This document shows, one piece after another, positions 23,000 to 34,236 of a stretch of 64,000 nt of DNA. The position numbers and the translations under genes were made by a program. The notes under the pieces were generated by a model. The model saw nothing but the letters and a program-made list of their open reading frames with translations, was not told the origin of the DNA and made no database searches. The first letter of the stretch is position 1; each line of letters opens with the position of its first letter. This DNA is from Dipteris shenzhenensis (lineage: Eukaryota; Polypodiophyta; Polypodiopsida; Gleicheniales), in NCBI GenBank assembly GCA_047967505.1, contig CM106538.1; one strand, 5' to 3'.

Positions 23000-23860
23000 A
23001 AAGCTGTTACCTTCTTGACTCTTAATGTTAGGGGGTTAATGGACCTTGGAAGGAGTGAGGAACTAGCCTTCTAATTGAGAGCTAATTCTTTCTCACTTCT
23101 CTTTCTAGCATTACAAGAAGTCAAAGCTTGTGGGAATGTTCTAGATACTAGATTGAAAGCTATAGATTAAAAGAACAGTATGCTTTTATACTTCACATGT
23201 GGAGGGTAAAGGTGGGACAACCATTGGAGTCCTATCTCACTACAAGGATGGTATCACTCAAGTTATGATAGATGATCACAATAGATGGGTAATGCTTAAA
23301 TGTCTTATTAAGGAAATTAAGTTTTCAATAATTTCTCTCTATGCCCCTAATTCAGCAGTGGAGAGGACATGATTATGGGCATCTTTACAATATGTAGATG
23401 GTAACTGTTTTACTATGGGAGATTTTGATATGATTGAATGCAAGGCAGATAGGTGGCTTGAAAATGGGACATGCATCAGAGGTATTGAGCTACTGTCTTG
23501 GGAGGATTGCAAGGAACATTGGCAATGGGTAGATGTGGGAACATTTGGTGGTGATTTCACTTGGTGCAATAGTTAAGTAGGAGATAATAGAAGGGAGGCC
23601 AGACTGTGATAGGTTTTATGTTTCGCAGGGACTATTGAACAGTCATTTATCCTTAGAAGTAGAAACCTTCTCTTCTCTAAGTTTGTTAGACCAAAACCTG
23701 TCTTACTTAGTTGTGACTTTGGGCTTGGTATTAGGGGCTCCTCTTGGTTTAAAGCTGATCCAAAGCTTTTCTTGTTAACGAGTGTTCAATTTCTGATTGG
23801 GAAGGCTTGGCAAAATGCTTTTTCCAAGCACACTTCTGTTGTTGCAAAAGCTTGGGCTTT
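23000..23860 (+). pseudogene. LINE C endonuclease domain
   Basis: Opens with FLTLNVRGLMDLGRSEELAF, the L1 endonuclease N-terminus, followed in shifting frames by LALQEVKACG, ISLYAPNSAVE, TMGDFDMIECKADR and REARL..RFYVSQGLLNS, ending around VVTLGLVLG / SSWFK. These match the order of AP-endonuclease-like motifs, with stops in several places. Confidence 0.7.
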
Positions 23861-24297
23861 GGTTGTCCACATGTGAGTACATTTTTTAAAAGCTCACAAG
23901 AGCAGCACGTATTAACCACAGAGCATCGGGCGGTAATGGGTTCGGCGTTTCTTCCACGTTTTTCTTTTCAATTAGGTGCCTCAATACACAATAATTAATA
24001 CAAAACAATGTCAAAGTCCTAGAATAGAATGCCACAATAGGAGATACAGATGCCCAAAAGGTTCTTATTAATGCTAAAAAGGATCTCAGGAGGTAGGAGT
24101 AGATCAGATTAAATGACTCCAAGATTTATTTTAGAGATTGGTGGGCAGGGAGGATAGATAGACCCACTAAAGAAACATTTAAACTAATCAGAAGAAAGAG
24201 AGTAGAGAAGGAGATTCCTCTTCTTAAAAGAGCAGATGGCTCTTGTTCTGCAACTAGAGAAGAGAATATCCATTTTATCCTACAACATTTTTAGAAT

Positions 24298-25250
24298 TTG
24301 TTTTCTACTGCAATTACTCCAAATGAGGACACCGAGAGAGCTAGAAAATTATGCCAAATTATAAGGGAGAAAGATGTCAAGCAAAAAGATCTACCACATC
24401 TGGAGAGGCCTTTTACATTAGAGGAGATGAAGGAAGCAATTTCAGCTATGGCAGATAGCAAGACAATAGGTGAGGATGGGCTACCTATTGAGTTTCACAA
24501 GACTTTTTGGGAGCTGGTTGGCCCTTATCTTTTGCTACTATGGCAAGAAAGTTTGGGTAAAGGTGCTCTCCCCCTTCATATCAATGGGGGCATTATTAAA
24601 CTAATCCCCCCAAAGATGAACTTAAAAATTGGAGACCTTAACAATGTTAAACTGCAGCTACAAGATTTTTGCAAAAGCTCTGGCTCTTAGATTACAAAGT
24701 AAGATGAAAGAGTGGATTCTTCCTGAACAAAAGAGGTTCATTAAAGAATGTCACCTTCTTGAAGCCATAATTTACATCATTTGGGAAGGGTGTGAGTATG
24801 CCAAAGAATCTAGATAGGATATATGCTTTCTTAAGGTTGATTTTGATAAGGCATATGATAGATTGGAATGGGATTTCTCAATTCAATCTTTGGGTCTGGG
24901 TCCACCATCCTTTGTTTCAAATGTCAAGCTTCTTCTCACAAATGCTTCAACTAAAGTTAATGTCAATGGGAAGATGAGTGATCCTTTCTTTTTGAAAAGA
25001 TCAATCAGACAAGGATGTCCCTTGGCTCCTCTTCTCTTTGCTATAGCAGCAGATGCTCTTGGTTGGTTCCTCAAAAGCCAAATCCAAGAGGGCAGTCTCC
25101 AAGGGATTGAGCTTATGAATGGTAAACAGCTTGTCTGTCTACAGTTTTCACATGACACTACACTTACCTCTAGAAATATTGAGCAAGATGTCAGTTGTGT
25201 GATGGATTGTCTTGATGTTTTCTATGCTCTGCCACATCATCTAACCACCT
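24298..25250 (+). pseudogene. LINE C reverse transcriptase (truncated)
   Basis: 24298-24690 reads FTLEEMKEAISAMADSK, EDGLPIEFHKTFWELVGPY and GGIIKLIPPK. After a frameshift it reads LNCSYKIFAKALALRLQSKM and LPEQKRFIK, then FLKVDFDKAYDRLEWDFS (first catalytic Asp), RSIRQGCPLAPLLFAIA and QFSHDTTLTSRN. In the last motif the FADD box has become FSHD, removing one catalytic Asp. The element stops at about 25220. At least three frame changes are needed to follow the domain. Confidence 0.85.
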
Positions 25251-27420
25251 AAGTAGGATGCCCAGACAACATAGTGCCCAATTAACCTGCCTAGTCAACA
25301 TCCATATCAGCAGTGCCATCTGAGCACACTTGTCTCCTCACAGTGGGGACTTAGAACGTTTTGAGAATGGTTCCCAGATATCTTCATTAATGAATGTCTT
25401 GCTTTAGAATACTCATGAATGGCAATGGAGGAGGTAAACCCATCCATGGGTGATCCACAAGAGGCAATAAATCCATCAATGGGTGATCCATAGAATACAA
25501 ATGTGGAGTTTATACCTCATGAGCAAGGTTCACAAGTAGAGCTAAATTACTCAAGGGCACAAGTGATTTTAGGAGACCTATGAGTTTTACTAGGGAAAGT
25601 GAGTTCAAGAAGCTTCAACAAGGTTTACAAGTATAGCTGAATTACCCAACGGCACAAGCAATTTTAGGAGAGTGAAGAGTTTTGCTAGGGAAAGCGAGTT
25701 TAGGAAGCTTCATTGTTGGTCTTATTGATGATGATACACTAATAGGGGACCCTCTTAGCCTTAGAGAAGTAGCTAAACTATGTCCATCAAATTCTTAAGA
25801 AACATATTGGTTCTTTGCTTAAGACAAGCTAGAAATAGGTACTCTTAGCTAAAGCTAGTAGATCTTCGACACAAGGGTTTTGCAGGTTTTGCTGTTATCC
25901 TACTTCAATATAGAAAGGAATATGCCAAACAACCAACAAATTCCCATGACTTTTATCCACAACAAGTCTATGTCCATGACATATCGCATCTTCGTGTGGC
26001 TTTGACGAACACTATCTAAAATAGAAAAGGGCATACCTACCGAGCATAAGAGAGCCACTATAGAGAATAGAGAAGCTAGGTCCATGTGCACACACCACAA
26101 GCACACAACACTTGGTCGAGCTAGTAGAATCATTTACTTGGTCAAGCTACATTCATTCATTCCTTTAGTGAGGCAAGATGTTACCATGGATTGCATCCCA
26201 ACCTAAAGAGATTAAAAGACTACATACTCGTGTGGAGATCTTAGAGGCTCAGAACACTTGGAGATATTGATACGAAGAAGGCATTTGGCTCGTTCAATTT
26301 CACTTGGTTCACTAATCTAGACACATGGCATAGGACCAAGCCCACAAGAAACAAAAGGTGTGGGCCCTAGTCATGATGAGGTCATGGTAGACATATTTAC
26401 AATTTTATGGGAAAAAAATTGTTGGATGTTGAACCCTAGTATCAACATATTAGGGATTCACCAAACCAAATGCCCTGAGCACCGATGTGAACAGCTGATC
26501 GAAGGGCAGGGCAAATTGGGGAGTAGCTCCTTTGCCCCGGTCAACATTGTGTTCAAAAGAGTGAGTAGGCCGAACACTTTGGTAGAACCGACACAAAACG
26601 AAGAGAGGAAGAAGGAAATGGTCAAGAGAGTTGAGAATCTCAACCTCCAAGGAATACGAGGTGAGTTTTGGGAAGAACAAGAAAACAAATCATCATAGCT
26701 ATCACAAGTTCAAAGATTGAATCCAGGGGACCAAGTCACAATGGACATCTCTGAACCCATTCCACCACCGAGTCCGCCAAGGTCCGTCAAGGTAGCGAGA
26801 GGACCAAAAGTACAAATGAAATTCCAAAAATACATGGGACATGAGGTATAGAATTCCCAATCTCATGTACAACGTTTTCTACGAATACCAATTTGCTATA
26901 GTAACAAATATCAGAATCATCCCTAAGACACACTTCGACATCAAGTCATTATTTCTCAACATCTACATGCATGGTGACCTTTGTGTTAATCTACCATTGT
27001 ACTCTATCTAGTGGGCATTCTACTATCATTGCAACGTTAATCATCACCATCATGGACCTTCGCTTATGTTGCACTACATTCTCATGTGTACCGATGTGCA
27101 CATGTGTGCGTGCATGTGTGTGCGTCTCTCTTATGTTGCACTACATTCTTGTGTGTGTGCGTGCATGTGTGCGCACACGTGTGTGCGCGCGCGTGGACGT
27201 GGGCATGCACGTTCACATGCGCATGCATGTTGGAGAGGGGGGTGGGTTCTTATGGAGCTTACAATTAATCCATATAGACTTTTCTCAAAAACCTTTCTGA
27301 GGGAGATTTAATATGGAATCGAGCACGATTTCAACAAGATGTTTGGATGGGACAAAGAGGAGCAAAGCAGAGATTAGAATCTAGGACTTTGAACCATAGG
27401 CTCTCAAATTTAGCCTAGGA
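25250..27420. other. Unrecognised sequence with short local repeats
   Basis: Near 25525-25720 a phrase of about 93 bp (caaggttcacaagta...ggcacaag..attttaggaga) occurs twice. A 112-codon open frame at 26360-26698 (RVSRPNTLVEPTQNEERKK) has no recognisable domain. 27060-27235 is GT/GC-rich. Confidence 0.4.
27080..27235. repeat. Alternating purine-pyrimidine tract with 69-bp internal duplication
   Basis: Runs of gtgtgtgcgtgcatgtgtgc type with few breaks. The phrase cttatgttgcactacattct occurs at about 27064 and 27131. Such tracts can adopt Z-DNA; this is inference. Confidence 0.6.
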
Positions 27421-27790
27421 CTTTCAACAACAGGCTTTAATACCACATGCTTGGGGGATGAAAGATCTAGGTATGATACCACATGTTTGGGGATGGAAGA
27501 TCTAGCCTACATACCAAAAGCAATGGAGAAAGGTATTCCTTCATAAAACATGCGCCAAGTAGAACAAGTCGAAGGCAAGTATAACTTTCAACAACAAGCT
27601 TTCATGCCACACGTTGGGGGATGAAGATCTAGGTATGATCCACATGTTTGGGGATGGAAGATCTAGCCTACATACCAAAAGTTATGGAGAAAGGTATTCC
27701 TTCATAAACAATACAACAAAACATGAGCCAAGTAGAACAAGTCAAAGGTATTCCTTCATAAACAATACAACAAAACATGAGCCCAGTGGA
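27421..27790. repeat. 164-bp tandem repeat with a smaller 54-bp repeat
   Basis: ctttcaacaa starts a unit at 27421 and again at 27585; each contains gatctaggtatgat and gatggaagatctagcctac. Inside and after unit 2, aggtattccttcataaac recurs 54 bp apart. Non-coding. Confidence 0.75.
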
Positions 27791-27929
27791 ACGAATCAAA
27801 GGCTACCACATCCACAATCTAATGACAAGAAAAGGTTTTTAAAACTCTTTTCCTTAGCAAACCCTAGGTTGTTGAAGTCTCCAACAATCCAAGAGTCCAC
27901 CTAGGGCAAGGAGCGTGTAAGACGCCTTC

Positions 27930-28060
27930 CAAAGGGGCCCCTTTTCTTTATTGTTTATTGTTTTCTAAGCCAACCTACATTACTCGCCCAAGAATTAGCT
28001 CTCCTTGGGCAAAGAATCCTAAAGCTACCTTTCCAAAGGGGCCCCTTTTCTTTATTGTTT
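27930..28060. repeat. Short direct repeat, about 100 bp apart
   Basis: ccaaaggggccccttttctt occurs at about 27929 and 28031, each followed by tattgtttt. Confidence 0.7.
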
Positions 28061-28239
28061 TTTAGGTCCACACACATTACTTGGCCCACACATGCTTTTG
28101 ACTACAATGTTCTGGAGAGGGCAAGTCCAACACAACCAATTATACTTTCAATACCCCCTGATCCATATAGACCGAGGCCACAACAGTAGTTGACTTAAAA
28201 ATGAAGTCAAAGTGTTCCCCAATCGATGATAAAATATCA

Positions 28240-28485
28240 TTGTACTAATTGAGTGTCATTGGTAAGCATGGCACATGATGCTTGGTCTCCGTGCTGCTCT
28301 CTACTATGAAGCCATTGTACTACTCACTTTGAAGCCATTGTGCTAATTGAGTGTCATTGGTAAGCATGGCACATGATCCATGATGTTGCTTACTTCTGTG
28401 AAGCCATTCTACAAATTGAGTGTCATTGGTAAGCATGGCACATGATGCTTGGTCTCCATGCTGCTCACTGTGAAGCCATGGTACT
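28240..28485. repeat. Three-copy repeat
   Basis: gagtgtcattggtaagcatg, followed by gcacatgat, occurs at about 28250, 28349 and 28412, with gcttggtctcc.tgctgctc after copies 1 and 3 and gaagccatt before copies 2 and 3. Complex tandem duplication with internal deletions. Confidence 0.75.
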
Positions 28486-29149
28486 AAGCCACGGTACTGA
28501 TGAATTGCCCAAATATGCTAGACATCGTTGAAGCAAGATCTATGCAATTTGTGACAAGAGCTATGGTACGAACCCCTCCATCCTTAAATGACGGTCTCTT
28601 GGATGTGGCCATTAGACCACAAAATATGGTGTCATGAATGTGGACTTCCCAAATTTTGAAACTCGTAAAAAAAGAGGTGGGGGGTGGGGTGGGGATCAAG
28701 AGAGGGATGGCAAGGGCATGAAGGGGAGCATTGAGCGGGGTGGAGAAAAAGGAAGCATGATGGCAAGGGCCTCACCAGTGGCTAACCCCACCTTACGGTA
28801 GGTATGAAAAGCTAACTCGCAAATACATTTTTGTCCTCCCTCCGTGAAACATACAACACTAGGAGATATTGAATACATTTGATGACCAGAGAAGGTTTTG
28901 CAACAAATGCTAACCTTAGGTACTCCAAACCTCCTTGTTCAGCTTGATCACCACCCCTTCAACATTGAATGACCTTAAACATAATCATATGCAATGCATT
29001 AAAAATGCTTAGCTAACAATCAGTCCCAGACTATCATTGTATTGAAAATTGACAAAGTGGTATATTTGACCTTGAAGGACCATTCAAAAGTACTTGCAAC
29101 TTCACACCTATTACAAACATTCAGAATTTAAGGCTCAAGTATATCGTGT

Positions 29150-29860
29150 GCTTTCTGATGAGCCCAGTGAATACCACTCACAACCACCTGAAGAACTCAA
29201 TGCAAATATAAGATGCTTCACATGAACGTTACAGCAAGTACAAACATTCAGAGAGAATATACATCATGTGCTTGCTTGTTGAGCCCAGCAAACCCCAATC
29301 ACAACAATCTGAAGAACTCCATGCAAATTTTAGATGCTTCACACTTGTAACTAGCAGCAGAAGAGGCACTTCAGATCTTGAGAATCCAGAAACGCCCTAG
29401 GAGATTGCATGTTAGATTTATTGCACATATGAAGCAAGCAACAACGTGGTAAATTTAATATTTCACTGAAAAATGTCTTCTCAACTTCACGGAAAATAAA
29501 AACATTTATGACCATAGACCCCATCCCCCTCGTACACTTTTCTGTTAAGCCCAGTAATTCCCAATCAACACGATCTGATCGACTCCATGCTTCATATCTT
29601 GTTGTGACTACCAGCAGCAAGCCAGAAGAGGGTCTTCAGATCTTGAGAATTCCGTATAATATCCCCAACGACCTGTTCCAAGCATCATGAGCATTTTATA
29701 GCTCACATGCTGTTAAGAACGTTATAGATATCCATTGCTGAAGCACAATGTATGATATCCCCAAAAACCTGTTCCACGGCATATATGAGCATTTTAGAGT
29801 TCACATGCTGCTAATACTGTTATAGATATCCATTGCTGAAGCACAATGTAGGAAAGCCCA
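29150..29860. repeat. Two nested sets of direct repeats
   Basis: The phrase gagcccag..aa...aatcaca.. then atctgaagaactccatgcaa appears near 29160, 29280 and, diverged, 29546. A separate unit of about 103 bp with tatagatatccattgctgaa recurs near 29724 and 29821. Non-coding, downstream of the HMG gene on its strand. Confidence 0.65.
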
Positions 29861-30823
29861 AACATGTTCCACTGCATCATGGCATTTCTCACTTTTAAGA
29901 TTGAAAAGCTACAGTTATCCACAGCACGAACCACAATATAGGAAAGCCCTAGAAACCAGGACTTCATTCTATTTAGCTTTTCTACACCATCAAATGAGTC
30001 ACATGTGGTTTCACAATTTACACAGCATTCAAACAGCTTTCATCAATCAAGGTCACGGGTGAAAACATCAGAATTCATTGAAACAAGGAGTGCCACATTT
30101 GATGCAGAATATATATTTGCTGGGAATAACATTCCTAACCTTTGTTCGGAAGTCCATCATCTAACAGACATGGCATCTTAGGATTTGGTATTTTGCATCA
30201 TTTGCCATGCATCACTGATGATTATCTTCAGAAGCAACACAAAATCACAGCTCTGCTTTACCACCACAGAAAAAGACACTAAACAGGTCCTCCACCCAAA
30301 CAGCTTTTGCCTTCAAAATATCTTCTAAAATATTCCTAGTTTAGCAGCATCCAACAGTGGCAATGTGTTCTCCGCTGTGTGTTTCCATGTAAACAAACCA
30401 AAAATTACTTTCAAAGCTGATCAGGAAAAATCAATTCATCAGAGTCTGAACTATCCAGCATTCATCTCATCTTAACCTCTTTAACTCTGAATTACAAGAT
30501 CTCAAACATATGGTTTGACTGATTGTATTTATTGTAGATTACAACTCATATCCACAATTGGTGTAAAGAGTTGAGGAAAAATATATGACAGTTCAAGTCT
30601 CATATTACAAGACAACAACCATTTCAGTCCAACAGTCACATTTTCTAATAGGCAGTACACTTTCCAAAGCATGACAAAAGTCACCACACAGATCTTTTAG
30701 TACACTCTCATGTATGCCATCTTTTACATGCAGAGGAAATTAAACAATCTCATTTTCCTAATCAAAATAATGGGCTACGATTGAACGCAAATCCTGCTGG
30801 GACAAGGTATTAAATTCATCCTC

Positions 30824-31023
30824 ACTTACACTTCCTTTTGGTTACTCCTGATGACACAGGATTCTCTGGTTGACATTTGAGAAATCCCAGCAATGTTTCT
30901 AACTTGAACACTAAACCTGTATGACTTAAACTTCCTTTTGGTTATTCCTGATGACACAGGATTCTCTGGTTGACATTTGAGAAATCCCAGCAATGTTTCT
31001 AACTTGAACACTAAACCTGTATG
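30824..31023. repeat. 100-bp tandem duplication
   Basis: 30824-30923 and 30924-31023 are near-identical head-to-tail copies (acttccttttggtta.tcctg ... ctaaacctgtatga). They lie 190-390 bp beyond the HMG gene stop codon on that gene's strand, so probably in its 3' UTR or just downstream. Confidence 0.9.
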
Positions 31024-31209
31024 AAGATTCTACTTATCTTTCAGTGTGTCTCCACCTTCAATTCTGGCCAACAGACACGAGGTAATTACTATGATACAAT
31101 AAAAGTGTGAATCTTGATGTGAGATTTTACTTCATTTCATCACCCCCGACACAATACTCTTGTATAAAGGGGCCTCTTTTTTCACAAAGCATATTTATGA
31201 AAACATATT

Positions 31210-32037
31210 TTACTGTTGAATTGACAGAACCTGTCCCTCTCTTCCACCTTGATATTCAGAACTCTTTACAACAGGGGTGCAAATATCTGCCTTAGATGTC
31301 TCAGGTTGGTTCTTCAACCTTTTCCTTTTCTCTTCTTCAATAGCACCTGACTTAACACTCACAGGAGGATCTTGAGCATTATTTCCACACTTCTTTTCCA
31401 GCAGTTGTATTGGAGACCTGCAATCATTCAGACCATCCCCAGAAACAATTGGGGGCTTGATCTTCTCCTTGTATTCCCTCATTTCCCTCTTATACCTCTC
31501 CTTGTCTATAAGACCCTGCTCTTGGTACGGCTGCAAAACCATAACCTAGACATTCAAGATAGGGACTAAATGCCCAGAGCACACGACATACTTCAGGAAG
31601 CAAATAGCATTGCATTATGAAGCTGCCACTTACAGTTTTTTCGTCTTCTGAAAGCCGGTTCCACAAATCCCCAATCATTTTGCTTATTGCTCTATCTTTA
31701 TCAGGTTGCATGGTCTTCAACTTGGCCCGTTGCTCAGCAAAGAAAAAGTTGTAGCCAGTCCGGTTCTGCCTGGGAGCATTTGGATCCTTCCTGGAGATGT
31801 CCTTCCTCCTCTTCCGGCTCACCATTTGCACAAGGTCAGAGGACTTCAAGTCTGAGCCAACATTTTTCATCAAAGATGGCACGCATACATTTTGAGAAGG
31901 CATATTTGTAGAGGGTACATGATACAAAACACCCCTCATCTTTCTGGCACCAACCATCACCGTGACAAGGTATCCATGATCAAACTTCCCATCGATGGCT
32001 CCTATGACAGTAGTCCCGATCGATGATGCTGGATCAA
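31210..32037 (-). CDS. ARID-HMG DNA-binding protein, HMG-box exons
   Basis: Plant proteins of this class (HMGB9/10/15 type) carry an ARID domain followed by one HMG box and act in the nucleus as DNA-bending transcription co-factors. Exon 31634-32037 encodes VIGAIDGKFDHGYLVTV and GVLYH (the conserved linker block), a basic nuclear-localisation-like SRKRRKDISRKD, then the HMG box: DPNAPRQNRTGYNFFFAEQ..LK and KMIGDLWNRLSEDEKT. It ends at a consensus donor (ACT|GTAAGT). The last exon, 31210-31530, starts after TTTTGCAG and completes helix 3 (YQEQGLIDKERYKREMREYK), followed by a basic, Lys-rich tail and stop. Phases match (0/0), and the upstream acceptor at 32037 is CTTCTACAG. No stops in these exons. 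The 5' part is unresolved, so full-length function is not certain. Confidence 0.85.
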
Positions 32038-32196
32038 CTGTAGAAGAATGCAGATGTTATACCAATAATAAGCTTTAATGTTTCTTATTGTAAGGGAAGA
32101 AAGGGAAAATATAGGGGAAGGGGCTCAATCACCAAAACCAGCAGTGTACAGTTTTGTACTAAACCAAGAAAACTGCCAAAGTTGCAGGCATAGGAC

Positions 32197-32293
32197 CTCC
32201 AAGTGCTTGGGCAGAATCAATTATCCCACTAGGGTTTTTTAGCCCAGCTTCCACCTCGCCAGAGCCTTCTGAATTCATGCCTGTACCTGGCAG
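32197..32293 (-). CDS. Probable upstream exon of ARID-HMG gene (linker)
   Basis: Between acceptor CTGTCAG and donor GGAG|GTCC the frame reads NSEGSGEVEAGLKNPSG. It ends one base into a codon, which joins in frame to the next exon to give G-VDPASS. It fits the low-complexity linker between ARID and the HMG part. Exon limits are inferred from phase only. Confidence 0.4.
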
Positions 32294-32446
32294 CTGACAG
32301 GATCAAAGTGGCTGCAGAACACTCATCAGAGGACAAGTCACCCTTATCTTCTAGCTTCCATCCAAAACTCAATGCATTGACATAGATCAGATTAGACTTG
32401 CACAACAAGAGGTTAAATGATTTGCCCTCGACACCCAAAAATTTAC

Positions 32447-32535
32447 CTTGCTCATAGTAATGAAATAAAAAAGGCATAAATTTTCCAAAGGGAATGCTTG
32501 CCATGGTAAGAGGAACATTAAATGCAAAAGCAGCC
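32447..32535 (-). CDS. Probable end of ARID domain, exon of ARID-HMG gene
   Basis: The frame reads AFNVPLTMASIPFGKFM then PFLFHYYEQ up to donor CAAG|GTAAAT. Plant ARID-HMG proteins end their ARID with VFNFP.T.TSASFVLRKYY..LL.HYEQ, so the pattern fits, but several core residues differ and an in-frame TGA lies just upstream. The 5' limit is unclear. It may be a diverged exon or a decayed one. Confidence 0.4.
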
Positions 32536-32539
32536 TCTT

Positions 32540-33680
32540 TTCATTGCATATTCTGATATTCTTGATTACCTGAAAGACTGAAGAACAAGGTGCATCAACA
32601 CTTGTGTTCTGAAATCTGGTCGGGACTATCCTGGTAAGTTGAAAATGTTGCAAGCAAGCTGCACCGCCACAAACACAGGATTGGCGACCTCTCTGGTAAA
32701 AAATTCAGCGTATTGTAGATATCCAAGCAAGCCGCGAGATTCACATGATTAAAAACTCATGTTTCTGTGAAGTCACCTTAGTGAACTGCATACAGTAATT
32801 TCACAGTTATTTACAAGGGACAACCATGATTCCCAAAGAAGTATCAATGGAAGCATTCTACCGCCTGCACCTTGGAATAAAGATCAAATAGACAAATCAA
32901 TCTAAAGTCTTCAAATGAGCACAACAAGCAATACAACATCGTTTCTGACAAGGCAGCTCCAACAATGCATGTGAAGGCAAAACCCAAACCGATTTAGGGA
33001 GTTGAAATATATAGGTGGTCCAACATTACAACACGTAAGATGCATCATCACAATCCACTAAGCAAGCACATCCTAAATGGCAACATATGGAAGCCAGCTA
33101 TTGCTCTTAGTTGTCTGTCTAGGCCCAGAAACTAGCCTATGAGGTCATCCCATTGTAATATCAGTCAAATCCCGCGCCCAAATGAAATGACTAAAATACT
33201 CAAAAGACAAGAATCAATCCCTGAGCATATAGGCGCCCACCAGTATTGTTAATAGTGTGAATTTGCATGCTGTGTGTAGGAGATTCCCTCTAGTTGTGCT
33301 GTAATTTTGGGGCTTGGGACAAGCTTTTGCTCTTCCATCCTTCACTCCATTTGAGTAAGATGTAAGACAATTTTTCCTTTTGTATACTTGTACTTAAGGT
33401 ACTGTGGCTGCACATGTTCATGCTAGATAAGGACATAGCAACCTATGAGAAGTTTGAAATTTTCAATTCGCTCCCCCCTTGACATTGTCATATGATGCTT
33501 GATGTAGGCTCATTTAGAGAAGGACCCTCCTCCCATCTCTAAAACCAGAATTGTAATGCCATAGCTAGGTATCATGCCTTTCATACTCACATGAAACAAA
33601 TTGCATAGGGGAATCATGAAAAGAATAACAAACTTCAAACTTGAGTATATTCAAGTATAGCATCAAAAAACTTTACTGCA
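32540..33680. other. No gene recognised upstream of ARID-HMG exons
   Basis: I searched the minus strand for the ARID N-terminal motifs (FM.PVIGGKELDLH, GG.EKV) and did not find them here. AT-rich, non-repetitive. Confidence 0.4.
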
Positions 33681-33689
33681 TGATATATA

Positions 33690-34080
33690 TTGAGAGTGTA
33701 AGATTTATGCCTGAAGAGGAGGTGCTGCTGATTGGTGTCCTGCATGTTGAATTTTCTGCAATATTTCCCTTGAGTAATTGGTTTGACATGTGAAAATGCC
33801 ATCTGTACTATACCAATACTCACGAAAAATGCTATCTGCACTCACAAGCAGTAATGGAGCATTCCCAAAGCTCACATGTCAAGAGTCAGATGTTATCATC
33901 CTTTAATGCTCCATCTTGCTATCACTACTGCCAATAATAAGAATATCATCAACATACACAAAGAGGAGAACCAAATCAATCCTCTCCTATGGCATAAAAT
34001 GATTTTTTATTTGGGACTATTTGCGTCCTCTGGATCAAAATTATGAATTTGCATCCTGATATCAAGCTGCTGTTCGAACA
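33690..34080 (-). pseudogene. Ty1/copia reverse transcriptase fragment
   Basis: The minus strand reads LVLLFVYVDDILIIGSSDSK, the copia RT catalytic box. Further along it reads DGIFTCQTNYSREILQK and NMQDTN, which matches the downstream RT region (GI.ISQ..Y...LL.KF.M.D.). A stop after SKMEH and frame shifts show decay. Confidence 0.75.
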
Positions 34081-34084
34081 AATT

Positions 34085-34236
34085 GATGTATCTGGGATAG
34101 GGTGCTTAGAGTCTAGGGGTCACATGTGTGAGCGCTCATGTGAACATAGGTGTGTGACTAGATGTATTTGGGATAGGATGCTTAGAGTCTAGGGGTCACA
34201 TGTGTGAGCTTGTGGACATAGGTGTGTAGTCGACTA
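34085..34236. repeat. 76-bp tandem duplication
   Basis: gatgtat.tgggatag..tgcttagagtctagg occurs at 34085 and 34161, head to tail. Confidence 0.85.

Larger units (their letters stand above)
19130..25250 (+). mobile_element. LINE C: L1-type retrotransposon interrupted by an LTR element
   Basis: ORF1 relics with a zinc-knuckle region (19130-19942) continue after a nested LTR element at 22688. Then come an endonuclease domain (about 23000-23860), linker (about 24020-24300) and RT (about 24300-25250). The match stops just after the second RT Asp box, so RT C-terminus and 3' end are missing. The 5' limit is uncertain. The frame is broken by stops and shifts, but less than in LINE B. Confidence 0.75.

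Noticed and set aside
26971-27311. Three overlapping Cys-rich frames resembling a small secreted Cys-rich peptide
   Set aside because: Alternating GT/GC sequence keeps all forward frames open; Cys spacing follows the DNA repeat, and there is no signal peptide.
32229-32504. 91-codon minus frame as a single exon of the ARID-HMG gene
   Set aside because: Only its first ~20 residues fit the ARID end; a consensus donor interrupts it and the rest shows no similarity.
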